Program-made: the position numbers and the translations under genes
Notes under the pieces: generated by a model
Database searches by the model: none
Seen by the model: the letters and a program-made list of their open reading frames with translations, nothing else
What the model was told of the DNA's origin: nothing
Part shown: in pieces, positions 42,332-50,723 of the stretch
Layout: each line of letters opens with the position of its first letter
How positions within the stretch are numbered: position 1 is the stretch's first letter
Assembly: GCF_003367475.1 (NCBI RefSeq)
Contig: NZ_QRHA01000006.1
Span: 1 to 64,000, forward strand
Direction: 5' to 3'
DNA: 64,000 bases
From: Alteromonas aestuariivivens
Lineage (GTDB): Bacteria; Pseudomonadota; Gammaproteobacteria; Enterobacterales; Alteromonadaceae

Positions 42332-43117
42332 ATGGCAATTCTCAACAGTCAGCATCTCAGGGATTATCCTGCCAGGCCGGATAAGGTCTATTTGTACGGA
42401 ACCTGTCTGGCCGACACGCTGTTTCCGGAGTCGGGAATGGACGCCATTACCCTGCTTGAGCAGCAAGGTATTGAAGTGCTCTTCCCAATGGGGCAAACCT
42501 GTTGTGGCCAGCCTGCGTACAATTCTGGCTATGAGCAAGAGGCCCGCAAAGTGGCGCTGGCTCAAATCAAACAGTTCCCCCTGGAAATTCCGATTGTGAT
42601 TATTTCCGGATCCTGTGGAGGCATGATGCGCCACCATTACGCAGATTTGCTGCGTGATGAGCCGGGTATAGAAGACTTTTGCAACAGGATTTTCGAATTT
42701 ACCGAGTTTCTGGTTCACGTACTGAAAATCAAGTTGCAGGACAAGGGGGCCAGTGAAAAGGTCGCTCTGCACACGTCCTGTGCAGCACGGCGGGAAATGG
42801 GAGTACACATTACTGGGCGTGCACTGCTCAGCCAACTGGAAAATGTCACCCTGATCACCCACGAAAATGAGAGCGAATGTTGCGGCTTTGGCGGTACCTT
42901 TGCAGTGAAGCATGCCGATATTTCTGCTGCAATGGTGGCTGATAAAACCCAGAGCCTGCTGGAGGCAGATGTGGTTCGCTATGTTACTGCTGACAACGGC
43001 TGCCGCATGAACATTAATGGTTCGCTGGAATACCAGAAGCAGTCATTGCGGGGCGAACATATTGCCAGTTATCTGCTTTCCCGGGTTACTGGTGGCACAG
43101 ATGGAGAGCCGTCGTGA
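42332..43117 (+). CDS. lutA: L-lactate utilisation protein LutA (Fe-S oxidoreductase subunit)
   Basis: A 261-residue protein with two CCG domains: Q-T-C-C-G-Q-P and E-C-C-G-F-G-G, with S-G-S-C-G-G between them. LutABC oxidises L-lactate to pyruvate with iron-sulfur clusters and LUD domains. AAGGGAG precedes ATG 42332. It overlaps lutB by four bases. In this locus it would take lactate formed from rhamnose-derived lactaldehyde. Confidence 0.92.
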   Translation: MAILNSQHLRDYPARPDKVYLYGTCLADTLFPESGMDAITLLEQQGIEVLFPMGQTCCGQPAYNSGYEQEARKVALAQIKQFPLEIPIVIISGSCGGMMRHHYADLLRDEPGIEDFCNRIFEFTEFLVHVLKIKLQDKGASEKVALHTSCAARREMGVHITGRALLSQLENVTLITHENESECCGFGGTFAVKHADISAAMVADKTQSLLEADVVRYVTADNGCRMNINGSLEYQKQSLRGEHIASYLLSRVTGGTDGEPS

Positions 43118-44583
43118 CAGTTAATATTCATCATCCGGCACCATCAAAACATACCGCCAAGGCAAAGAATTTCCGTACCAGTGTCGAGCGGGATTTGGCA
43201 GACGAAGAGCTGAGAGAAAACTTTCGTGGTGCCATGAAGTTTCTTTCCGAGCGTCGCAAAAGTGCGTTTCCTGACGAGCTGGAACTGCAAACGCTGCGTG
43301 AGCAGTGCCGTTTGATCAAGCAGCGCTGCCTGCTCAAATTACCGTATCTGCTGGAGCAGCTCGAAGACAATTTGACCCGCAATGGCATTCAGGTGCACTG
43401 GGCTGAAACTACAGAAGAAGCCAACAGCATTATTCAGCGCATCATCAGCAAGCGCGAAGCCACCAGGGTAGTAAAAGGCAAATCTATGGTTTCCGAGGAA
43501 ACCGAGCTCAACGCGTATCTGGAAAAGTTCGGTATTGAATGTCTGGAAGCGGATATGGGCGAATATATCGTCCAGCTCGCCAAGGAGGAGCCCTCCCACA
43601 TCATCGTGCCGGCCATTCATAAGAACAAGTATCAGGTTGCAGACCTGTTCGCAAAAAACATCCCTGGCTTTGAACACACCACCGATGTTGACAAACTCAT
43701 CAACGAAGGGCGTCGGGTTTTGCGTGACAAGTTCAAACATGCTGATGTGGGGATAACCGGCGTCAATTTTGCCGTGGCCGAAACCGGCACCTTGTGCCTT
43801 GTGGAAAATGAAGGCAACGGCCAGATGTGTACTGCGGTTCCGAACGTACACATTGCCATGACCGGCATTGAGAAGGTGGTGGAATGGCTTGATGATGTGC
43901 CGCCGCTGCTCAGTTTGCTCACCCGCAGTGCAACCGGTCAGGCCATCACTACCTACTTCAACATGATCACCAAGCCACGCCAGCCCGGCGAGAAAGATGG
44001 CCCGGAAGAAGTGCATCTGGTGTTGCTCGACAACGGCCGCAGCCAGGCGTTTGCCGACGAAGAACTGCGTCAGACATTGCAGTGTATCCGCTGCGGTGCC
44101 TGCATGAACCATTGCCCTGTGTACAAACGCATTGGCGGTCACGCATACGGAACGGTTTACCCTGGCCCGATTGGCAAGATTATTTCTCCCCATATGCTCG
44201 GACTGGATGCAACCAAGGATCTGCCAACGGCTTCGTCGCTGTGCGGTGCGTGCGGTGAGGTATGTCCGGTCAAAATTCCCATTCCAAAGCTGCTGCTCAG
44301 GTTGCGTCAGGAAAGTGTGAAGGTAGCGGGCCCGGAGGAAACCGTAATGGGCGGGGAGGGGGCTAATCGAAAAACCACAGAAGCCCTGATATGGCAGGGT
44401 TGGAGCGCCATGCACCGGCACCCCGCGCTTTATCGTGCATCAATGTGGCTGGCCACCCGGCTGCACAAGTTCATGCCCGCCAAAATTGGGCCCTGGACGT
44501 CGGTACGCAGCGCGCCTCACATTGCGCCCAAAACATTGCATGAACTTGTCGCACAGAGAAAAAACACAAGAGCTAAACCATGA
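43114..44583 (+). CDS. lutB: L-lactate utilisation protein LutB (ferredoxin-type)
   Basis: A 489-residue protein with an LUD domain in the first two thirds and two 4Fe-4S motifs, C-I-R-C-G-A-C-M-N-H-C-P and C-G-A-C-G-E-V-C-P, near residues 325-400. The C-terminal region is helical. Both ends overlap neighbours by four bases (ATGA), marking a translationally coupled lutABC operon. Its role is electron transfer in lactate oxidation. Confidence 0.93.
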   Translation: MTVNIHHPAPSKHTAKAKNFRTSVERDLADEELRENFRGAMKFLSERRKSAFPDELELQTLREQCRLIKQRCLLKLPYLLEQLEDNLTRNGIQVHWAETTEEANSIIQRIISKREATRVVKGKSMVSEETELNAYLEKFGIECLEADMGEYIVQLAKEEPSHIIVPAIHKNKYQVADLFAKNIPGFEHTTDVDKLINEGRRVLRDKFKHADVGITGVNFAVAETGTLCLVENEGNGQMCTAVPNVHIAMTGIEKVVEWLDDVPPLLSLLTRSATGQAITTYFNMITKPRQPGEKDGPEEVHLVLLDNGRSQAFADEELRQTLQCIRCGACMNHCPVYKRIGGHAYGTVYPGPIGKIISPHMLGLDATKDLPTASSLCGACGEVCPVKIPIPKLLLRLRQESVKVAGPEETVMGGEGANRKTTEALIWQGWSAMHRHPALYRASMWLATRLHKFMPAKIGPWTSVRSAPHIAPKTLHELVAQRKNTRAKP

Positions 44584-45284
44584 GCACTATTCATTCTGAA
44601 CGCAGCGGTGCCAGAGGCCGGATCCTGGAGAAACTCAAGGCCCAGGTTGCTGGCGCCGATTACGGCAAACTGCCAGCTGAACCCAGCTACGCCTATCCGC
44701 CAATGTCCCGGGATGCTGCGCTGGCACGCTTTACGGAGTGTCTTCAGGCCAACCATGCTGAAGTCATAGAGGTATCCGCTGAAACGATACCGCTGGCAAT
44801 TGAGCGGGAACTGGTGAAACGCAATATCAGTAAACTGATTTGCGGCCAGAAGGGTAAGTTTTCAGGCTCGCTGGAAAGCTACTTTTCCCGTTCCGACAGC
44901 GAAGGCATTGAGTTAGTAAAATATGACTTCCCGCTAAGCGATAATAAGTCCAGGCTGTTTGACGAAGCGCCAGCCAGCTTTACCCATTCCCGTTGTTCAA
45001 TAGCGGCAACCGGTACCATTGTGTTGTGGCCGTCTGAAGATGAACCGCGCACTCTGTCACTGGTGCCACCGTTGCATTTTGTGCTGGTGGATACCCACAA
45101 AATGGTCAGTGACTTTGCCACTCTGCTGAAGTCAGAACACTGGGGCGCTGAGCTGCCTGCAAACGTTTTGCTGATATCGGGGCCTTCCAAGACTGCCGAT
45201 ATCCAGCAGACATTGGCCTATGGTGCCCACGGGCCGAAGGAATTGGTAGTACTGTTGTTGAATAACAACACGGATAAAGAATAA
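44580..45284 (+). CDS. lutC: L-lactate utilisation protein LutC (LUD domain)
   Basis: A 234-residue LUD-domain protein with the S-I-A-A-T-G-T-I-V-L core, P-P-L-H-F-V-L-V and G-P-S-K-T-A-D-I near the end. It completes lutABC. The FBPase gene follows after 21 bases, so lactate oxidation and gluconeogenesis are probably co-expressed. Confidence 0.92.
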   Translation: MSTIHSERSGARGRILEKLKAQVAGADYGKLPAEPSYAYPPMSRDAALARFTECLQANHAEVIEVSAETIPLAIERELVKRNISKLICGQKGKFSGSLESYFSRSDSEGIELVKYDFPLSDNKSRLFDEAPASFTHSRCSIAATGTIVLWPSEDEPRTLSLVPPLHFVLVDTHKMVSDFATLLKSEHWGAELPANVLLISGPSKTADIQQTLAYGAHGPKELVVLLLNNNTDKE

Positions 45285-45305
45285 GCCGGTGTGTGAGGTG
45301 CAGTA

Positions 45306-46283
45306 ATGGAGCGATTAATCCCCGTTTTGAAACGAGATCGTGTCGACGTTGAGCTGATAATGCTGATACGAACCATTCTGGCGGCATCAAAGGAAATCTC
45401 CTTTCGTGTCAGCCAGGGCGCACTTGCCGGGGTGCTTGGTTCCACACTGGATAAAAATATTCAGGGAGAAGTGCAGAAAAATCTGGATGTGTTGGCCAAT
45501 CAGCTACTCATAGACATGTTGCTGGGCGACGACAGCGTGCGCGCGATTGCTTCCGAAGAAGAGGACTTTGTCATCGCCGGCCATCGGGGTGCCCCCTATA
45601 TTGTCGCATTTGACCCACTTGACGGTTCATCAAATGTGGATGTGAACGGCCAGATTGGGACGATTTTTACTATTTATCGGGCGGTAGAGGGTATTGCTGA
45701 CGACAGTGAACTCCAGTTCCTGCAACCCGGAAACCGGCAGTTGTGTGCCGGGTATGTGCTATATGGCGCATCTACCCAACTGGTTATGACAACAGGCGGG
45801 CCAACCCGCTGTTACACCCTTGATTCGACTCACGGCGGATACCTGTTGACCGAAGAGGTAGCCCGTATGCCGTCTGTGACCAACGAGTTTTCGGTAAACC
45901 TTGCCAATTACCGTTACTGGGCGGCGGGGCTGCAGGACTATTTCAACCGCAATGTTTTCAATGCGGACTGCGGGCAACCGCTCTCCATGCGCTGGAACGC
46001 AGCTATGGTTGGTGATATTCACAGGATTGTCTGCCGTGGTGGGCTATTTCTTTACCCCCATGATTCCCGCAGCGGCCATGAGAATGGAAAAATCCGGTTG
46101 CTGTATGAAGCCAACCCGCTGGCAATGATTGTTGAGAACAGTGGTGGCAAGGCAACCTGCCTCGGAGCCAGAATTCTGGACCTTCAGCCTCGCTCTCTGC
46201 ATCAGCGGGTATCCGTGGCGATGGGTTCAAAGCAGCAGGTTGATGAGTTCGACCAGATATACCAAAAAAGCCATATTGCCTGA
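45306..46283 (+). CDS. fbp: Class I fructose-1,6-bisphosphatase
   Basis: A 325-residue FBPase with the metal-binding F-D-P-L-D-G-S-S-N-V motif and Y-x-x-N-P-L-A-M-I-x-E-N-S-G-G-K-A substrate motif. It hydrolyses fructose-1,6-bisphosphate to fructose-6-phosphate. Placed behind lutABC and facing the class II aldolase gene, it fits growth on rhamnose and uronate, where hexose phosphate must be made from triose phosphate. Confidence 0.95.
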   Translation: MERLIPVLKRDRVDVELIMLIRTILAASKEISFRVSQGALAGVLGSTLDKNIQGEVQKNLDVLANQLLIDMLLGDDSVRAIASEEEDFVIAGHRGAPYIVAFDPLDGSSNVDVNGQIGTIFTIYRAVEGIADDSELQFLQPGNRQLCAGYVLYGASTQLVMTTGGPTRCYTLDSTHGGYLLTEEVARMPSVTNEFSVNLANYRYWAAGLQDYFNRNVFNADCGQPLSMRWNAAMVGDIHRIVCRGGLFLYPHDSRSGHENGKIRLLYEANPLAMIVENSGGKATCLGARILDLQPRSLHQRVSVAMGSKQQVDEFDQIYQKSHIA

Positions 46284-46315
46284 TGAATACTGAGGCCCTA
46301 GAAAACCGATGGCAT

Positions 46316-46352
46316 AAAAAAAGCCCGCTTGCAGAATTGCAGCGGGCTTTTT
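46316..46352. terminator. Bidirectional terminator between fbp and fba
   Basis: AAAAAGCCCGCT pairs with AGCGGGCTTTTT around a loop of about 13 bases. It lies between convergent genes and has A and T tracts on both sides. Confidence 0.9.
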
Positions 46353-46379
46353 AGTTAATGCCGTTCGAATCACAAAACG

Positions 46380-47456
46380 CTAATACCGGGACAGACAGTT
46401 CAGCTCTTCAAAAGCAAGACGAAGCCGGGATGCCATAGATTGCTCAATGTGGCGCAGCCAAACCCTGGGGTCGTAGTATTTCTTGTTTGGTGCATCTGGG
46501 CCGGTGGGGTTACCTATCTGTGACTGCAGATAATCCTTTTTCTCTTTGTAGTAATGGTGTAACCCTTGCCAGCACGCCCATTGAGTGTCGGTATCGATAT
46601 TCATCTTTATAACACCATAGCTGATGGCTTCCTGAATTTCAGACGGTTGTGAACCTGAACCACCGTGGAAAACGAAATTCAGGGACTTGGCAGGTAAACT
46701 GTATTTTTGTGCAACGAATTCCTGGGAGTTTTTCAGGATCACCGGAGTAAGCTTGACGTTGCCGGGTTTGTAAACGCCGTGAACGTTACCAAATGACGCC
46801 GCAATGGTGAATGCGCTGCTGACTTTCGAAAGCTGCTCGTACGCGTAGCCGACGTCTTCAGGCTGGGTGTACAGCTCTGAGCTGTCAATACCGGTGTTGT
46901 CGACACCGTCCTCTTCGCCTCCGGTGCAACCCAGTTCAATTTCAATTCCCATATCCAGTTTGCTGAGCCTGGCCAGGTAAGTAGCTGAAATACTGATATT
47001 TTCTTCCAGGCTTTCTTCAGACAGGTCGAGCATGTGGGAGGTAAACAAAGGTTTGCCGTGTTGGGCGTAATACTTTTCACCTGCATCCAGCAAGCCATCA
47101 ATCCAGGGCAGCAGCTTTTTAGCCGCGTGGTCCGTATGCAGAATGACGGGTATGCCGTAATGCTCTGCTACGCAATGTACGTAGTGGGCGGCGGCGATGG
47201 CACCGGCAATGGACGGTTCATGGCCGCTTAATGGTACACCTTTACCGACAAAAAAGGCGGCACCACTGTAGGACAGCTGAATGATGATTGGGGATTTCAC
47301 TTCATGTGCAGCCTCGAGCGCAGCATTGACCGAATTGGTGCTCACTACATTCACAGCCGGGTAGGCGAAATTATTCTCTTTGGCATACTCAAACAGAACT
47401 TTGGCATGCTGTTCACTGACGACGCCTGCTGGCACCATAGTGCGTAAGTTAGTCAT
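46380..47456 (-). CDS. fbaA: Class II fructose-bisphosphate aldolase
   Basis: About 358 residues of the long E. coli-type class II aldolase. Zinc-site motifs are H-T-D-H-A-A-K, E-L-G-C-T-G-G-E-E-D-G-V-D and F-H-G-G-S-G-S. ATG 47456 is preceded by AAGGAG and fits the family's start; the frame begins five codons earlier. It condenses DHAP and glyceraldehyde-3-phosphate, so DHAP from rhamnulose-1-phosphate cleavage can enter gluconeogenesis with the neighbouring FBPase. Confidence 0.94.
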   Translation of the reverse strand: MTNLRTMVPAGVVSEQHAKVLFEYAKENNFAYPAVNVVSTNSVNAALEAAHEVKSPIIIQLSYSGAAFFVGKGVPLSGHEPSIAGAIAAAHYVHCVAEHYGIPVILHTDHAAKKLLPWIDGLLDAGEKYYAQHGKPLFTSHMLDLSEESLEENISISATYLARLSKLDMGIEIELGCTGGEEDGVDNTGIDSSELYTQPEDVGYAYEQLSKVSSAFTIAASFGNVHGVYKPGNVKLTPVILKNSQEFVAQKYSLPAKSLNFVFHGGSGSQPSEIQEAISYGVIKMNIDTDTQWACWQGLHHYYKEKKDYLQSQIGNPTGPDAPNKKYYDPRVWLRHIEQSMASRLRLAFEELNCLSRY

Positions 47457-47586
47457 TGATGCTCCTTTCAATTAATCACATAACGAACGGTATTAGCCAC
47501 GTCCAAAAGCAAAGCAACACCGAATCCTTGCTGATGTTGCTTTGTCGTACAGACTGAAGTTAATCCCGTTTCGGCAGGATTAACCG

Positions 47587-49281
47587 CTAATTCATTTCAG
47601 GTACGCTGACTTGCTGGCACTCTTCGGCTTTGCTGCCTTCAAGGTATGCGTAGGTTGCCGTGACGAAGTAAATGAGCGTGGGCATGATAAGCCAGTCTGT
47701 AGCCCAGCTAATGTCACCGGTAACGTATGCGGCTGCGCCTATCCAGACACATGCGGCCAGCGATGCCCAGGCTGTGTATTTGGCCAGTTTTACAACCAGA
47801 GGCGCTTTGGGCGACAGCTCTTGCTGGTCTGCCTGAGGTTTCGCCAGATACGCTCTTTCCTCCTGTTTGCGGGCCAGTTCTGCCTGTTCGGCCGCTTCGG
47901 CCTGAGGATAAGAGTCCTTCGCGCCCATCAGTGATGCTAATACGATATACATCACAGTGGAGAAGGTCCACAGAGGAATCAAAATAAAGAACAGGTGCAA
48001 CCAGCCGGACTGCTCAACAAATACGCCTACAGCCATTGAAACAATCCAGGTTGCGAACGCCGCAACGTTGGTGGTGTTTCCTTTGTAGGTAGACCAGTAG
48101 CGGGTGAATCCGATTTTTGGGAATATCCAGTGCTCAGCCACAATAATGGCGCCAACAGGGGCGAGCAGAAGGCCCATATACCCAACAAACCCCAGCAGCC
48201 CTGAGAAGACGAACGGAGAACAGGCGATGATGGTGGTGATCACACCCACAACGGTAGTGACCTTGGCGCGGCTCCAGCTGTTGTTGAGTGAGCTGAACGC
48301 CAGACCAGCGCGGTAAATGGTTGGGTTGGAGGTGGTCCAGCCGGCAATAATCACTGCCAGGATGCCACTGGCACCCAGTGCCTGATAGGCGACTGTGCCC
48401 GGGTCGATGGCGGTAATGGTGGTTTTCAGCAGAATTGCAGCACCGGCACCCATAATCCCTGCACATATCCAGGCCAGATAATGGCCAATGAACATGCCCA
48501 GAGCCGAGAAGTAACCGTAATTTGAATTTTTGGCAAAGCGCAGTAGCGTCATGTCACCCAGACTGCCGTGCATGGCAAGGTTGGCTACCCAGGCAAATGC
48601 GGCAACATGCAAAATGCCAATTTCGCCGTCCGTATCTTTCCAGATAGATTCATTGGCGACTCTGAGAAAATCACCAAAACTGCTGATACCATCTACACCT
48701 GCGGTAGCGGCGACGGATGTAGGTAACATGACCATGGCGCCTACCACGAACATCAGAATCATCCAGGGAGCGCAGACTTCGGCGAAGGCTGCCAGTTTCT
48801 TGAAGCCTTTTACCGCCATATAGACAACAACGGCACCAACGCCCAATACAACCAGTACAAAGCGCAAATCGGTGGGTAAATACCCGACTTGGTCTTCAAT
48901 GCCGAACAGTATCCTTACGGCTGACGCGGATACGGTGATCATGGCCCCCGCCAACACACAAAACAGCACGCCGTTGACAATGCTGTAGAGTTTGATGGTG
49001 CCGGGACCGGCAATTTTTTCAAGATAGGCGTATAGGGTCAGGCGGGTGTCGGTGGCGATAGGGGCAGTAATTAGGCCCCAGGTCAGCACGGCAAGCAGGT
49101 TGCCGAACAACAAACCTATGAGTACGTCAGTGGCACCAACGCCCCAGGAAACGAACAAGGCTCCGATAACAAATTCGGTGCCGGCTACGTGCTCGCCAGC
49201 ATAGCTTGCCGCGAACGTTTTGGCCGATTGCAACTTCTCGGGATGGACCGGCTTGGTTTCAAACTCTTCTGATGTCGACAT
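47587..49281 (-). CDS. NCS1-family permease, candidate L-rhamnose importer
   Basis: A 564-residue NCS1/cytosine-purine permease-like protein with about 12 membrane segments. G-A-L-F-V-S-W-G-V-G-A-T-D-V-L lies in helix 1 and W-T-T-S-N-P-T-I-Y-R-A-G in the middle. A hydrophilic Ala/Glu/Gln-rich stretch (about residues 455-490) precedes two last helices and adds length to the usual 450-500 residues. Members normally carry nucleobases, allantoin or vitamins with H+ or Na+. Here it follows rhaI and rhaEW in the same direction, and no other monosaccharide permease is in the window. Rhamnose or rhamnoside import is inferred. GGAGG precedes the ATG. Confidence 0.78.
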   Translation of the reverse strand: MSTSEEFETKPVHPEKLQSAKTFAASYAGEHVAGTEFVIGALFVSWGVGATDVLIGLLFGNLLAVLTWGLITAPIATDTRLTLYAYLEKIAGPGTIKLYSIVNGVLFCVLAGAMITVSASAVRILFGIEDQVGYLPTDLRFVLVVLGVGAVVVYMAVKGFKKLAAFAEVCAPWMILMFVVGAMVMLPTSVAATAGVDGISSFGDFLRVANESIWKDTDGEIGILHVAAFAWVANLAMHGSLGDMTLLRFAKNSNYGYFSALGMFIGHYLAWICAGIMGAGAAILLKTTITAIDPGTVAYQALGASGILAVIIAGWTTSNPTIYRAGLAFSSLNNSWSRAKVTTVVGVITTIIACSPFVFSGLLGFVGYMGLLLAPVGAIIVAEHWIFPKIGFTRYWSTYKGNTTNVAAFATWIVSMAVGVFVEQSGWLHLFFILIPLWTFSTVMYIVLASLMGAKDSYPQAEAAEQAELARKQEERAYLAKPQADQQELSPKAPLVVKLAKYTAWASLAACVWIGAAAYVTGDISWATDWLIMPTLIYFVTATYAYLEGSKAEECQQVSVPEMN

Positions 49282-49352
49282 TTTACCTCCAGTACACCGA
49301 TCATTGTCTTCCAGGTAAGTAATCGGCGCTTATTATTATTCTGAGACAAAGA

Positions 49353-49390
49353 ATCGGTAACACTGCCGGTAGGGGGGCGGTATTACCGAT
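49353..49390 (-). promoter_or_regulatory. Hairpin between rhaI and the permease gene
   Basis: ATCGGTAA and TTACCGAT form an 8-bp stem that encloses a shorter CTGCC/GGCGG-like stem. It lies 20-57 bp downstream of the rhaI stop and may lower read-through into the permease or stabilise the rhaI mRNA. No T tract is evident. Confidence 0.45.
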
Positions 49391-49409
49391 CCGGTCATTT
49401 GAAGGGCCG

Positions 49410-50702
49410 TTATACGATACCTGAGCCGTTTCCGCCACTGTTGGGGCGCTTGACCGCTACCGCCGAGCGATAACCTGCGCTTCGGTAGGTAGCGATTGGG
49501 TCAATGGCACCGCCTTTCTTGTAGCGGGCCATCGCCAGAATTGGCGATACGTCGGTATTGAACGCAGCTTTCAGGGTATTGCTTGCCATTAACGCGTCGT
49601 TGCTGTTCTGATACTCAGTCAGTTTGCTGCGGTCTACCAGCAGTGCGCCAACATAGGAACGTTGTACACTGGCCGCAGAGTTGATCAGACTTTCAATCGG
49701 GTCGGTTACGTTGTGCGACTGATCCAGCATGTAATTCGGGTTGAAGCCTTCCTGATTGCGGTATTCCGCATCAACCAGTTCGTTGAAAATCAGGAACTGT
49801 TGATAAGGATGCAGGCTGCCGCTGTCCAGGTCATCGTCGCCGTATTTACTGTCATTGAAGTGGAAACCACCCAGTTTCTTGAACTGAATCAGGCGGGATA
49901 CGATCATTTCAATGTTAACGTTAGGCGCGTGGTGACCCAGGTCTACCAGTGACTTGGCCTGTTCACCCAGTTCCATTGCGGCCAGGATGTTGCTGCCCCA
50001 GTCCTGAATAACCGTGGAGTAAAATGCAGGCTCGAACATTTTGTGTTCAATGTGCATTTCCCAGTCGGCTGGCAGGCCGGCATAGATTTTCTTCATGCTG
50101 TCCAGATAGCGCTCGAAGGCGTGCTGGAAGTGCTGCTGGCCAGGATGGTTGGAACCGTCGCCAACCCAAACGGTCAGGGTTTTGGAACCAAGGGTTTTAC
50201 CCCATTCAATGCAATCCAAATTGTGCTGAATAGCCAGTTCACGAGAAGCGGCACTGGTGTTGCTCAGGCTGCCGTATTTGAAGCTGTGTTCCTGTCCGGG
50301 TTGATCCTGGAAAGTGTTGGAGTTGATGGAATCCCAACGCAGACCCAGTTCGTCGGAAAACTGCTTCAGTTCAGTGAAGTCGTCAACCTTGTCCCATGGG
50401 AAGTGGGGCGAAACCCGCCCGGTACACTGGGACAGATCGTTGATGACCGCACTGTCTTCCAGCTTTTCAAAAATGTTGCGAGGCTCACCGACCCCCGGGA
50501 AACGGGCAAAGCGTGTGCCTCCCGTGCCTGTTCCCCAAGAGGGAACGGCGATTTCAAACTGTTCAGCCTTGGCTGTAATTTCGTCAATGTTGATGTCGGA
50601 GCGCGCCAGTTTGTTGCCCAGAGCCTGGTAGTCTTCCTGTAAGTCGCTCAACAACTTGTCATTTTGTTCTGCAATCAGAGCTTTATCGATACGTATAGTC
50701 AT
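49410..50702 (-). CDS. rhaI: L-rhamnose isomerase (430-residue type)
   Basis: A 430-residue isomerase with the size and motifs of the Pseudomonas stutzeri/rhizobial type, not E. coli RhaA: S-W-G-T-G-T-G-G-T-R-F, H-I-E-H-K-M-F-E-P, D-L-G-H-H-A-P and H-F-N-D-S-K-Y-G-D-D-D-L-D-S-G, which provide metal ligands in the TIM barrel. It converts L-rhamnose to L-rhamnulose. It lies 21 bp after the aldolase-dehydrogenase gene, in the same operon. Confidence 0.95.
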   Translation of the reverse strand: MTIRIDKALIAEQNDKLLSDLQEDYQALGNKLARSDINIDEITAKAEQFEIAVPSWGTGTGGTRFARFPGVGEPRNIFEKLEDSAVINDLSQCTGRVSPHFPWDKVDDFTELKQFSDELGLRWDSINSNTFQDQPGQEHSFKYGSLSNTSAASRELAIQHNLDCIEWGKTLGSKTLTVWVGDGSNHPGQQHFQHAFERYLDSMKKIYAGLPADWEMHIEHKMFEPAFYSTVIQDWGSNILAAMELGEQAKSLVDLGHHAPNVNIEMIVSRLIQFKKLGGFHFNDSKYGDDDLDSGSLHPYQQFLIFNELVDAEYRNQEGFNPNYMLDQSHNVTDPIESLINSAASVQRSYVGALLVDRSKLTEYQNSNDALMASNTLKAAFNTDVSPILAMARYKKGGAIDPIATYRSAGYRSAVAVKRPNSGGNGSGIV

Positions 50703-50723
50703 ACTGTGTCCTGTATTGTTCGA

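Noticed and set aside
43339..44421. A 360-residue open frame on the minus strand opposite lutB
   Set aside because: It is antisense to lutB, which has two 4Fe-4S motifs and coupled neighbours; the antisense product looks like no protein family.
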